Shown here piece after piece: positions 49,051 to 56,782 of a DNA stretch of 57,288 bases; within the stretch, counting starts at the first letter, position 1; the number at the start of each line of letters is the position of its first letter. The position numbers and the translations under genes are program-made. Source of the stretch: Candidatus Nitrosopumilus sp. GTDB taxonomy: Archaea > Thermoproteota > Nitrososphaeria > Nitrososphaerales > Nitrosopumilaceae. The notes under the pieces were generated by a model. The model ran no database searches, was not told the origin of the DNA, and was given only the letters and a program-made list of their open reading frames with translations. The stretch is taken from the NCBI GenBank assembly GCA_024644105.1, contig JAHELP010000002.1, forward strand, positions 1 through 57,288. Direction: 5' to 3'.

Positions 49051-49805
49051 TATATTCCAAGAAAGGATTTAGAATTTTTTTCCAAAAGGGATGCCATCTC
49101 ATCAAACGATTTACCAAGAATTTTTGAAGCACAGAAAATCACACTTGGAATAAAGCTTATCTGTCCAGATTTCATTTCGAAGCATCTAGAAAATCTTACA
49201 GGTCCATCAGTTTCAACAAGGATTTGAGATTCATCAGTTTTTGATAATAAAGTTTGTTTATCATTTGCATAAATTAGAACGGGTCCATATGAAACAAAAA
49301 ATCCCATATCCATTGCTTTTTGAAGTTGTTTTTTACTTCCATCAAACCAATGTAGTAAGGAATGTTTTGTATTATAAGAAGTCATGATTTCAAAAATATC
49401 ATCAAGGCTTTTTCTAGAATGAATTGAAACAGGTTTATCATATTTTTCTGCATAAGATAATAGTTTTTCAAATACATGATTTTGTTTTTCAGTATTATTA
49501 TTTTCACTTACATATGTTGGATCTAATCCAATTTCACCAATTCCTGAAATATTATCATGATTACTTTCAATTAATTGAGATATATTTTCAATTTCTTCAT
49601 TTGCACATTCGGGGTGAATTCCAATGAAAGGTAAAACAAGTTTACTCTTTTCTGCAAGTTCTAAAGTTTTCAATGAATTATTGTAATCCATTGATACACA
49701 ACAAGCTTTGATTTGTAAGTACTCCATTTGTTTTAGTAGGAAATCTATATCAGTATCATATGCAGGATCAGACAAATGTATATGAGAATCAAAATACCAA
49801 GTCAT
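49050..49805 (-). CDS. TatD-family deoxyribonuclease/hydrolase
   Basis: This protein has 251 residues. Metal ligands appear in order: FDSHIHLSDPAYD, LPFIGIHPECA, GIGEIGLDPTYV, VSIHSRKSLDDIF, LLHWFDGS and VETDGPVRF. The TatD family are metal-dependent 3'-5' exonucleases in DNA repair or quality control. ATG 49805 puts the first HxH seven residues in and sits 29 nt from TATA-like GATTTATACAG; a longer frame from 49868 adds an atypical extension. Divergent from the histone gene. Confidence 0.88.
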   Translation of the reverse strand: MTWYFDSHIHLSDPAYDTDIDFLLKQMEYLQIKACCVSMDYNNSLKTLELAEKSKLVLPFIGIHPECANEEIENISQLIESNHDNISGIGEIGLDPTYVSENNNTEKQNHVFEKLLSYAEKYDKPVSIHSRKSLDDIFEIMTSYNTKHSLLHWFDGSKKQLQKAMDMGFFVSYGPVLIYANDKQTLLSKTDESQILVETDGPVRFSRCFEMKSGQISFIPSVIFCASKILGKSFDEMASLLEKNSKSFLGI

Positions 49806-49872
49806 TTCTTTATCAATTCTTAAAATAGTCTGTATAAATCGATTCCTTAGTGATATTTTTTCACTCATTATC

Positions 49873-49887
49873 TTTTTTCGGAAAAAA
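49873..49887. repeat. Short palindrome upstream of the histone gene
   Basis: TTTTTTC-G-GAAAAAA is a 7-bp inverted repeat with a one-base centre, 15 bp before ATG 49902 and between tatD and the histone gene. It overlaps where a TATA element would be expected for the histone gene, so it may be an operator or simply an A/T-rich bend. Confidence 0.4.
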
Positions 49888-49901
49888 CTAAAACAAAATT
49901 C

Positions 49902-50123
49902 ATGAAATCATCAGAGTTAGGATTATCAGCAATGTATAGAATTCTAAAAAAGGCAGGGGCAGAAAGAGTAAGTGATGAATCAGCTGATGAATTAAGAAGA
50001 ACAATAGAGGAGATTGCAGATAGTATTGCTAAAAGTGCAGTAGATATGGCTTCTCATGCTAGTAGAAAGACAGTAAAAGGTGAAGATGTAAAGTTGGCTT
50101 CAAAACCATTTAACAAATTCTAA
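49902..50123 (+). CDS. Archaeal histone
   Basis: This protein has 73 residues, a single histone fold: [68 protein letters not shown] and RKTVKGEDV are the L1 and L2 loop DNA-contact regions of HMf-type histones. No N- or C-terminal tail. It packs DNA as dimers and larger stacks. Transcribed divergently from tatD; tRNA-Cys follows 40 bp downstream. Confidence 0.95.
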   Translation: MKSSELGLSAMYRILKKAGAERVSDESADELRRTIEEIADSIAKSAVDMASHASRKTVKGEDVKLASKPFNKF

Positions 50124-50162
50124 TCTAAAGAGTTTAATTATTCACTTTGTGTTTTTTAAAAC

Positions 50163-50234
50163 GGTACTCTGGCAGAACGGTTATGCGTGAGCCTGCAAAG
50201 CTTATACAAGGGGGTTCGACTCCCTCGGGTACCT
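50163..50234 (+). tRNA. tRNA-Cys (anticodon GCA)
   Basis: The gene is 72 nt. The acceptor GGTACTC/GGGTACC pairs with one mismatch or wobble at the last pairs, and the discriminator is T (U73), the cysteine identity base. The anticodon stem TGAGC/GCTTA encloses CTGCAAA, giving GCA. The T-arm GGGGG-TTCGACT-CCCTC is normal. CCA is not encoded. The last base is also the first base (plus strand) of the convergent cupredoxin gene's stop codon. Confidence 0.95.
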
Positions 50235-50641
50235 TATTCTACTATTACTTGGCCTTTCATCCAAGGATGAAGAGTACAAAAATAATCAAATGTACCTATT
50301 TCATTAAAATCAAGTGAATACGATTCAAAAGGATCTAAATGCCCACTGTCAAACAAGTCAGTAGGATTACCGTAAAAACCTGAAGTAACACTGTGAAATG
50401 CAGAATCCTCATTAAGCCATGTAACATTCTGGCCTGAATTAATTACAATAACAGATGGAATGTAACATCTATCAATCTCATCACAACCAGGACGAGAAAC
50501 TTTGGTAGGCATAATAACATCTGCTTCAATAATTATTTCTGATTCTATAGAATTTTTTTCAGTTGAAGAAAACGATAATGTTAAAGCAATTACTACAAGA
50601 ATGATTATGATTATAGGTAGAATAATTATTATTTTTTTCAT
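50234..50641 (-). CDS. Membrane-anchored blue copper protein (plastocyanin-like)
   Basis: This protein has 135 residues. An N-terminal transmembrane helix (about 4-26, IIIILPIIIIILVVIALTLS) precedes a cupredoxin domain. The type-1 copper ligands are visible: His in SAFHSVTSG, then Cys, His and Met in YFCTLHPWMKG. Thaumarchaea use many such plastocyanins instead of cytochrome c for electron transfer. CDEIDRC may give a disulphide. ATG 50641 is chosen; TTG 50644 precedes it. The stop abuts tRNA-Cys, overlapping by one base. Confidence 0.92.
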   Translation of the reverse strand: MKKIIIILPIIIIILVVIALTLSFSSTEKNSIESEIIIEADVIMPTKVSRPGCDEIDRCYIPSVIVINSGQNVTWLNEDSAFHSVTSGFYGNPTDLFDSGHLDPFESYSLDFNEIGTFDYFCTLHPWMKGQVIVE

Positions 50642-50719
50642 CAAATTACATCATTTCCTTTTGAGAGTTATTACATAATTACCAAATTCTCTAAATATAT
50701 AACATATCAGAAGACACAA

Positions 50720-52471
50720 TTGGCTCAAAATGGAAATGGATTGTTGGAATACATTCCTGGTTCACATACATTACTAGTGCAGAAAAATTCTAGTCCTCCT
50801 CTAGAAGGTTTTGCAGAAAATATTCAAGAAAGCATCCATGAATATGCCGAAAACTCAAAAAGTGAAGTTGAGAAAGGGAATAACTTTCTTCAGTGGATAT
50901 TAACAAGAGTTTTTGAGGCTACAGAAGATGATGCAGCGGACGCGATTGTTGATGGAGCAAACGATCTAGGTATTGATGCATATCTACCAGTAGATTTCTC
51001 AGATAACACAATTAGATTATTTCAATCAAAATATGGTACATCTCATTCACTTGAAGCAATTGCAAAATTTAAAGAAGATGCAAAGCGATTACTCGCAAAA
51101 GATGTTGTGAAAATGAGACCAGAAATGGCACAGCTTGTCACTAAAATAAAAGAAAAAAATCTCAAGATAAAATGTTGTTATGTTACTGACCAAGATGTTG
51201 ACTATCATGATGAAGTAGTAGAAATTATTGATCAAAAAGTAATAATTCAAAAATTATGGGATCGAATTAAAAAACCAGCAGCTGGAAAAAAATCATCCAT
51301 AAAACTGGAAAGAATGCTTAGACATGAAAATACAATTTTAGGAATTTTGAAGTTAAGAGAACTAACAGAATTTGTAAGCAAGAATCGAGATTATGTATTT
51401 GAGTCAAACATAAGACAATGGATGCAATTTAAAACAACAGTTAACAAAGGATTAAGAGAAACATTACAATCTAATCCAGGTAAATTCTTCTTTTACAATA
51501 ATGGAATAACTATTGTAGTAAGTGATTTTTCAGAATTGGGTGAAAATATGATTGAGCTTAAAGCTCCACAAATTGTTAATGGGGCACAAACATCAAACTC
51601 AATTCTTGATCATTCTAAGAGAACAAAAAACATGGAAGGTTCCATGACAGTAACAATTATCAAAGCTGATGATGAGCAGGAGCAAAATAATATTACAAAA
51701 TATAGAAATTCTCAAAATTCAGTTAGAGGAAAAGATCTTGTTTCATTAATGGATTTTCACAAGTCAGTGAAATCCCAATTGAAGAACTCTGGTTATTTTT
51801 ATGAAATTCAAGCTGGTTCTTTTGATACTAAATCAAAATCCAAACAATGTGAATATGATGGAGACACAATATACAATAATTATCTTCCAGATAATCACAA
51901 AAAAGTCATTGTTGCCAAAGATGCAATACAAGCATTGGTAGCAGGTATTGAACAAAGACCAACAGAGGCATACAGTTCACCAGCACAATTCCTTCCGAGA
52001 GGAAGCAAATATGATGATGTGTTTAATGATAATCTTAAAGATGATTACCGAATTTTACTTTATCCATATCTTGTCAAAGAGTTTGCAAAAAAGTCATTGA
52101 AATATGGAAAACAAGGAGGGCATAAAACGAAAAGATATGCCACATTATTTTTTGTAGCAGTATATTTTAGAATACTTCATAAAAAAATTCTTGATTCAAA
52201 GGGAGATTTTAAGGGAGATGTAAGGAGATTGGAACCAATTTTTCGTAGTTTCAAACTTAATTCTAGAATTTTAAAGATTACAGATGTAGTGGTGACTAAA
52301 TTTCTTGAAGATACAGTAGTAGATGATGAAATTGAATTGGCAAATACAAAGCATAATTTCTTCTCTCAACATGTATGGAATGATTCAATGCTTAGAGTGA
52401 TAGATAAAAAAATTAGGCAAGAAGAAGACGAAATTTTGGCACTAAAAAAACTAACAAATAATTTATTTTAA
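50720..52471 (+). CDS. AIPR-family protein (abortive phage infection type)
   Basis: This protein has 583 residues. The core has FESNIRQWMQFKTTVNKGLR, GKFFFYNNGITIVVSDF, APQIVNGAQTSNSILDHSKR and ITKYRNSQNSVRGKDLVSL, matching the AIPR domain of abortive-infection proteins. An N-terminal about 180 residues (DGANDLGIDAYLPVDF, RLFQSKYGTSHSLEAIAKF) resemble a restriction-endonuclease-like fold with D.GiDa and fQsKyg, i.e. a PD-(D/E)xK-type nuclease signature. TTG 50720 is 24 nt after CTAAATATATAA. No partner defence genes nearby. Confidence 0.85.
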   Translation: MAQNGNGLLEYIPGSHTLLVQKNSSPPLEGFAENIQESIHEYAENSKSEVEKGNNFLQWILTRVFEATEDDAADAIVDGANDLGIDAYLPVDFSDNTIRLFQSKYGTSHSLEAIAKFKEDAKRLLAKDVVKMRPEMAQLVTKIKEKNLKIKCCYVTDQDVDYHDEVVEIIDQKVIIQKLWDRIKKPAAGKKSSIKLERMLRHENTILGILKLRELTEFVSKNRDYVFESNIRQWMQFKTTVNKGLRETLQSNPGKFFFYNNGITIVVSDFSELGENMIELKAPQIVNGAQTSNSILDHSKRTKNMEGSMTVTIIKADDEQEQNNITKYRNSQNSVRGKDLVSLMDFHKSVKSQLKNSGYFYEIQAGSFDTKSKSKQCEYDGDTIYNNYLPDNHKKVIVAKDAIQALVAGIEQRPTEAYSSPAQFLPRGSKYDDVFNDNLKDDYRILLYPYLVKEFAKKSLKYGKQGGHKTKRYATLFFVAVYFRILHKKILDSKGDFKGDVRRLEPIFRSFKLNSRILKITDVVVTKFLEDTVVDDEIELANTKHNFFSQHVWNDSMLRVIDKKIRQEEDEILALKKLTNNLF

Positions 52472-52597
52472 TTTCAAAGGTAGTAGTCCAACCAAGTAAA
52501 AATCTTGCAGGAGGTTTACATTGGCCAGACTGCCTACCTAAATTCAGTATAAACCAGTATTATTTAACATAATTTTTCTAAGCATGGTGACTCCAGA

Positions 52598-52801
52598 ATG
52601 TTTTTTATATTGATTAAAAAGAGCAAAAGCACTTTGGGTAAAAAAGAAAAATGCGTTATCTGCAATGAAATAGTAGGATTTCGTTTTAAGGCAATGGATG
52701 AATGGAAAATAGATGGCACATTATGCGGTAAATGTTATTCCAAAAAAGTTGATGAACATTATCCTGGAGAACATGTTAGAGTAAACAAACATTTAGATTA
52801 A
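52598..52801 (+). CDS. Small zinc-finger-like protein
   Basis: This protein has 67 residues. CVICNEIVGFRFKAMDEWKI and GTLCGKCYSKKVDEHY give two CxxC pairs about 24 residues apart, a treble-clef or zinc-ribbon arrangement. The N-terminal about 15 residues are basic, and ATG 52598 or TTG 52610 may be the true start, since a TATA-like TTATTTAAC is 36 nt upstream of the ATG. Function unknown. Confidence 0.62.
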   Translation: MFFILIKKSKSTLGKKEKCVICNEIVGFRFKAMDEWKIDGTLCGKCYSKKVDEHYPGEHVRVNKHLD

Positions 52802-52803
52802 TT

Positions 52804-53388
52804 TCAATCTAATTTTGATAATTTATTTGCATTAATACAATTCCAAACAAGTGGATCACTTTTTACATCCTTTTCTTGTAAAAATTTAATATCAGTGATA
52901 ATTTTTTTCTTTTTTAGGAGATTAACCTGAAAACTAGAAAATTTTTTACAATTACATTTGTTGAATAGACAAACATCTCCATCACCTTCATCATGATCTC
53001 GGGCTTCATGGCTACAATCACATACTGCATCTTTCTTTACGTCATCAAGGGATTTTTTTGCATATACTCCTAATCTAAGATATGCTTCACCACCATGACC
53101 TTTTTTGAATCGTTCATAATTTTCGGACTTGGGTAATTCTTTAAAAAATGAAAGATTCGTATCAGGTTTTTGAGAATCCGAACCCATGATAAACCAATAT
53201 TGATCACCAATCTCTAAAAATCGGATCTTTATTGAGGGATCTACCCATGAATGAATAGTATCATGCCAAAGTGAAGCAGCTTCTTTTCTGTCAGTAAATA
53301 ACGGAACAACATTCATTCTTAGGTCATAATATCGGTACGCAACACCCACAAAGTCATCAAACCAAGGAATGGAGGATTGAGAAGACAT
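52804..53388 (-). CDS. Hypothetical protein with Cys/His-rich zinc motif
   Basis: This protein has 194 residues. The first about 110 residues are mixed alpha/beta (FVGVAYRYYDLRMNVVPLF, KIRFLEIGDQYWFIMGSD). They are followed by CDCSHEARDHDEGDGDVC and then FNKCNCKKF, a compact C.C.H...H...C...C.C zinc site similar to motifs scattered through thaumarchaeal proteins. A TATA-like TCAGATAAATAAGC lies about 25 nt before ATG 53388. No function can be assigned. Confidence 0.66.
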   Translation of the reverse strand: MSSQSSIPWFDDFVGVAYRYYDLRMNVVPLFTDRKEAASLWHDTIHSWVDPSIKIRFLEIGDQYWFIMGSDSQKPDTNLSFFKELPKSENYERFKKGHGGEAYLRLGVYAKKSLDDVKKDAVCDCSHEARDHDEGDGDVCLFNKCNCKKFSSFQVNLLKKKKIITDIKFLQEKDVKSDPLVWNCINANKLSKLD

Positions 53389-53472
53389 TGCAGGAAAATC
53401 AGGTTAGTGCTTATTTATCTGATCTGAATTAATGGTAATACCCTTATATCATAGTTTTAGAATATGAGACAT

Positions 53473-53754
53473 ATGGCTTCCTATAGAACCAGTATGCAAA
53501 TTGTTGCAGATTTACTTAATGCTACACAACAGTCTGGTCAAGAGGGAATTAAAACAACATCACTTCTGACAAAAGCAAATCTTTCCCATTCAAGATTATC
53601 AAAATTCTTGGAGAATTTAACAGGTGCAGGCCTTATCAATAAAATAGAATTTGATGGCAAGAACACTTTTGTAATTACTTCAAAAGGTAGACAATACTTG
53701 GATTCTTATGTAAATTTCTCTAGTATTGCTGAATCATTTGGATTAGAACTTTAA
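53473..53754 (+). CDS. Winged-helix regulator, paralogue B
   Basis: This protein has 93 residues and is a paralogue of 46307-46594 (MASYRTSMQIVADLLNATQQ, SLLTKANLSHSRLSKFLENL, GRQYLDSYVNFSSIAESFG). An upstream in-frame ATG at 53464 exists, but ATG 53473 aligns with the paralogue and lies 27 nt after CTTATATC, so I use it. A stand-alone DNA-binding domain of the HTH_45 type. Confidence 0.78.
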   Translation: MASYRTSMQIVADLLNATQQSGQEGIKTTSLLTKANLSHSRLSKFLENLTGAGLINKIEFDGKNTFVITSKGRQYLDSYVNFSSIAESFGLEL

Positions 53755-53757
53755 AAT

Positions 53758-53970
53758 CTATTTTCTAGATCTTCGTTTAGCATTAGCTTGTTGTCGTTCT
53801 TTTCTTTCTTTGTAAGAGCTGTAAACTAAAATAATTATAATTCCTGCAATTGCTGCATAAAATAATGGTATAAGAGGTGGATCTCGAAATTCTCCTGAAG
53901 ATGGTTCAACAAATGCTATAGGAATAGTCACTACCATAAAGATCAATATGACTACAAGATATTTATCCAC
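53758..53970 (-). CDS. Small two-helix membrane protein
   Basis: This protein has 70 residues. Hydrophobic helices at about 4-22 (YLVVILIFMVVTIPIAFV) and 34-52 (IPLFYAAIAGIIIILVYSS) end in a very basic tail (YKERKERQQANAKRRSRK). The start is GTG 53970, about 26 nt from a TATA box shared with the divergent small membrane gene. Function unknown. Confidence 0.6.
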   Translation of the reverse strand: MDKYLVVILIFMVVTIPIAFVEPSSGEFRDPPLIPLFYAAIAGIIIILVYSSYKERKERQQANAKRRSRK

Positions 53971-53991
53971 AAAATAGTTGTTTTACAAAAC

Positions 53992-54000
53992 CATATATCT
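53992..54000. promoter_or_regulatory. Probable shared TATA box between two small membrane genes
   Basis: CATATATCT (plus) / AGATATATG (minus) is the only TATA-like element between GTG 53970 (minus) and ATG 54028 (plus). The centre is about 26 nt and 32 nt from those starts. Confidence 0.45.
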
Positions 54001-54027
54001 TTTTGATTTTACAAAGTGAGCATAGAA

Positions 54028-54216
54028 ATGGCTAAAATGCTAGAAATGATAGGAATAGCTCTTGTTGCAATAATGACATTAGGATTTGTGGGAGTATTTC
54101 AGCCATATGGCATAAAAAATGGCACATCAGAATTATTTTGGATATGTGCGGGTGGTACACTTATGATAATTATCTATAGAAAGATGAAAAACAAACGTGA
54201 TGAAAAGGAAAGTTAG
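54028..54216 (+). CDS. Small two-helix membrane protein
   Basis: This protein has 62 residues from ATG 54028; GTG 54016 upstream would add four residues but lies too near the TATA box. Two hydrophobic helices (MLEMIGIALVAIMTLGFVGV and LFWICAGGTLMIIIY) flank a short loop, and the C-terminus is basic and charged. It is paired head-to-head with a similar-sized membrane gene (53758-53970). Not recognised. Confidence 0.58.
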   Translation: MAKMLEMIGIALVAIMTLGFVGVFQPYGIKNGTSELFWICAGGTLMIIIYRKMKNKRDEKES

Positions 54217-54307
54217 AAATTTTTTAGAGTTTGTTTGTCATTGATCAATTATCAATCAACCGACAGATCTATAAAGGACAATTCGAATTGATTTATGAGG
54301 GGAGTAT

Positions 54308-54391
54308 TTGGAAGAACAAACAAAACAATGGTGGGAAGGTCTCGGAAAAGAGTTAGAAACAGATATTGAAACCTTCGAAGAATCAACTTAA
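54308..54391 (+). CDS. Putative 27-residue acidic protein with strong Shine-Dalgarno
   Basis: TTG 54308 opens 27 codons (MEEQTKQWWEGLGKELETDI, ETFEEST). GAGGGGAG at 54297-54304 is a strong ribosome-binding site just ahead, and CTATAAAG (about 54270-54277) is a TATA box that would start the mRNA some 8 nt before it. A true leader with SD is unusual next to the many leaderless genes here. An alternative overlapping frame from ATG 54295 (24 codons, Arg-rich) looks less protein-like. Confidence 0.45.
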   Translation: MEEQTKQWWEGLGKELETDIETFEEST

Positions 54392-54422
54392 TTATCATAT
54401 AATATATTTTGAAAATTTAACA

Positions 54423-54496
54423 AGCCTTGAGCGAGATACGAGCTCGCGACCTAACGCTTACGAGGCGTTCGCTCTACCAGGCTGAGCTACCAAGGC
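54423..54496 (-). tRNA. tRNA-Thr (anticodon CGT) with unusual T-loop
   Basis: The gene is 74 nt. The acceptor GCCTTGG pairs with TCAAGGC, and the discriminator is T. The anticodon stem AACGC/GCGTT encloses CTCGTAA, anticodon CGT. The T-stem GCGAG/CTCGC is perfect, but the loop reads CTCGTAT, whereas the near-universal form is TTCRANN: position 54 is C and position 58 is T. CCA is not encoded. It lies opposite in strand to the following glmM-like gene. Confidence 0.93.
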
Positions 54497-54549
54497 ACTT
54501 TTCGGTAAATCCATCAGAGTTAATAAAAAGCCTTTCCGAAATTGACTAA

Positions 54550-55848
54550 TTGAAAAAAACAATTTCAGGAATTAGAGGAATATTTGGAGAAGATCTTAAC
54601 CTAAAAGACATACTAGAATTTAGTAATAATTTTTCATCATTAATTAAATCAAAAAAATGTGTAATCGGAAAAGACACTAGGCCATCAGGTCAAATGGTAA
54701 AAGATACTGCTAGTGCTGCATTAATGAAAAATGGAATAGATGTTTTCAATTTAGGTACAGTACCAACGCCAGTGGTTTTTAGAGAGGCAAGAAAATATGG
54801 TGCAGGATTGGTAATTTCTTCATCTCATAATCCATTAGAATGGAATGGGATGAAGTTCATCATTGAAGGACGAGGAATCAATGAACAAGAACTACCTCAA
54901 ATAATTAACCATCAAGAAATTTTGAAAACAAAAATTGGAACTGAAACCGATCTTGTATCATCGTACATAGAAGATGCAAAAAAAATCATTGGGAATATTG
55001 AAAATAAACCAGAAATTATAGTAGATATAGGTGGAGGAGCTGCTAAAGGATTTGCTCCTGAATTATTAATGGAAGTTGGTTGTAATGTGCAAATATTAAA
55101 TGAAAATCTTTCAAAATGTAGCAGAGGACCAGATCCAACATCAGATAATTTATCAGAATTAGTTCAAGCAACTTCCAAAAAAGATATTGGGTTTGCTTTT
55201 GATTTAGATGGAGATCGATTAGTAGTAGTAAGAAAAGGCAAGAAACAATCACCTGATATTACACTTGGGTTAGGGGTTGCAAAATCATTAGAATTAGGAT
55301 ACAAGAATTTTGTTCTAAGTATAGATACTAGTGTGTCAGTTGAAAAATTCATTAATGAAAAGGGAGGAAACGTTAAGCGATCAAAAGTAGGTGAAGCAAA
55401 TGTGATAGATCTTATGTTAAAAAACAAAGCACAAGCTGGCGGAGAAGGAAGCAGTGGTGGATTTATTTTACCAGAATTCAACTATTGCAGAGAAGGAATT
55501 CTAACTAGTGGTTTAATTGCATCGATGTTAGGGACAACAGAATTTAATGAAATTTTGAAATTTATGGAAAGTTATTATCAAATTAGAGATAAAACAAAAA
55601 TCGATTCAGAGTTTCATGACAAAGTAATTGATGAAATTAAATTAAAATTTTCTAAAGAATATTCTGAAACAATTTCTTTAGATGGAATTAAAGGAATTAT
55701 TGATGAGGATAGTTGGGTTTTGATTAGAAAATCAAACACTGAAGATATCATTAGGGTATCAGCAGAATCAAATGACGAAGAAAAATGTAAGAGAATTGTT
55801 AAGGATGTAATTGAAATGGTGAATCAAAGTTATGAAAAAATTAGATGA
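54550..55848 (+). CDS. glmM: Phosphoglucosamine mutase / phosphomannomutase family
   Basis: This protein has 432 residues. It has ISGIRGIFGEDLNLKDILEF at the start, CVIGKDTRPSGQMVKD, the catalytic serine loop LVISSSHNPLEWNGMKFI, the metal-binding DLDGDRLVVV, and GGEGSSGGFILPEFNYCREG for sugar recognition. It isomerises hexose-phosphates, most likely glucosamine 1-/6-phosphate for surface sugars; archaeal members may also act on mannose or glucose phosphates. TTG 54550 is used. Overlaps thiL by 17 nt. Confidence 0.92.
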   Translation: MKKTISGIRGIFGEDLNLKDILEFSNNFSSLIKSKKCVIGKDTRPSGQMVKDTASAALMKNGIDVFNLGTVPTPVVFREARKYGAGLVISSSHNPLEWNGMKFIIEGRGINEQELPQIINHQEILKTKIGTETDLVSSYIEDAKKIIGNIENKPEIIVDIGGGAAKGFAPELLMEVGCNVQILNENLSKCSRGPDPTSDNLSELVQATSKKDIGFAFDLDGDRLVVVRKGKKQSPDITLGLGVAKSLELGYKNFVLSIDTSVSVEKFINEKGGNVKRSKVGEANVIDLMLKNKAQAGGEGSSGGFILPEFNYCREGILTSGLIASMLGTTEFNEILKFMESYYQIRDKTKIDSEFHDKVIDEIKLKFSKEYSETISLDGIKGIIDEDSWVLIRKSNTEDIIRVSAESNDEEKCKRIVKDVIEMVNQSYEKIR

Positions 55849-56782
55849 AACTGCAATAATTAAAATTTTTCAAAAAGGTCTATCAAATAAAAAATTTGAA
55901 TCTGAAGATGTAGAAATTTTAAATTTTGGTAAATTAAAGATTATAGCAAAAACGGACACCCTAGTAGAAAGTACAGATATTCCATCTAAAATGAAATTAT
56001 CTGATGCAGCAAGGAAAAGTGTTGTCGCATGTGTGAGTGATTTTTCATCAAAAGGGGTCAAGCCCAAATATGGGATTATCTCAATTAATCTTCCAAAAAC
56101 GATTTCACATTCAAAAGTTAAGGAAATTGTATCGGGATTTAAAAAAGCATGTAATGAGTTTGATATTTCAATTCTTGGTGGAGATACAAATGAAGGTAAA
56201 GAAATTGTATTCAATGTATGCCTATTTGGTATTACAGATAAGATAATCACGAGAAAAGATTCGAAAAAAGGAGATTTGATATTTGTGACTGGTCCTTTTG
56301 GCTATACATCTGCAGGATTGAATATGTTGCTGGGAAAGAAGAGGGGTAAAGGAAGTTTTGTTAAAAAAGCAATTAATTCCGTAATTAGTCCAAAACCTAG
56401 ATTGAGTTTTGGATTAAAGAATAAAAAATATTTTTCAGCATCAATGGATTCTAGTGATGGACTATCAACTACATTAAATGAAATGTCTAAACAAAGTAAA
56501 AAGAAATTCATCATAAACAAAATTCCAGCTTTAAAAGATATTGAAGATTTTGCAAAATATTATAATCTTAATCTTGATAATCTTGTTTTTAATGGAGGGG
56601 AAGAATATGAATTTGTATTCACAACATCTCCAAATAATAAAAAAATCATAGAAAAAAATGCAAAAAAATTAAAAATTCCCATTGTAGAAATAGGATATGT
56701 AACTCCAGGAAAAGGAGTATTTATGAAGAAAAAAGACAAAATGGTACTGATAAAAGATTTGGGCTGGAATCATTTTAAATAA
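55832..56782 (+). CDS. thiL: Thiamine-monophosphate kinase
   Basis: This protein has 316 residues. It has IIAKTDTLVESTDIPSKMKL, KSVVACVSDFSSKGVKPKYG, ISILGGDTNEGKEIVFNVCL and FGLKNKKYFSASMDSSDGLS, the metal-nucleotide and substrate motifs of ThiL in the AIR-synthase/SelD superfamily. It makes thiamine diphosphate. Pairing with glmM is unusual but the 17-nt overlap implies co-expression. In this family the N-terminal D(D/T) motif matches. Confidence 0.9.
   Translation: MKKLDETAIIKIFQKGLSNKKFESEDVEILNFGKLKIIAKTDTLVESTDIPSKMKLSDAARKSVVACVSDFSSKGVKPKYGIISINLPKTISHSKVKEIVSGFKKACNEFDISILGGDTNEGKEIVFNVCLFGITDKIITRKDSKKGDLIFVTGPFGYTSAGLNMLLGKKRGKGSFVKKAINSVISPKPRLSFGLKNKKYFSASMDSSDGLSTTLNEMSKQSKKKFIINKIPALKDIEDFAKYYNLNLDNLVFNGGEEYEFVFTTSPNNKKIIEKNAKKLKIPIVEIGYVTPGKGVFMKKKDKMVLIKDLGWNHFK

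Noticed and set aside
52584-52610. Possible frameshift joining MVTPE to the small zinc-finger protein
   Set aside because: The ATG 52584 frame stops after nine codons. ATG 52598 or TTG 52610 gives an intact protein without needing an error.
54295-54369. ATG-started Arg-rich frame (MRGVFGRTNKTMVG...)
   Set aside because: The ATG lies upstream of the ribosome-binding site. The TTG 54308 frame has better spacing and composition.
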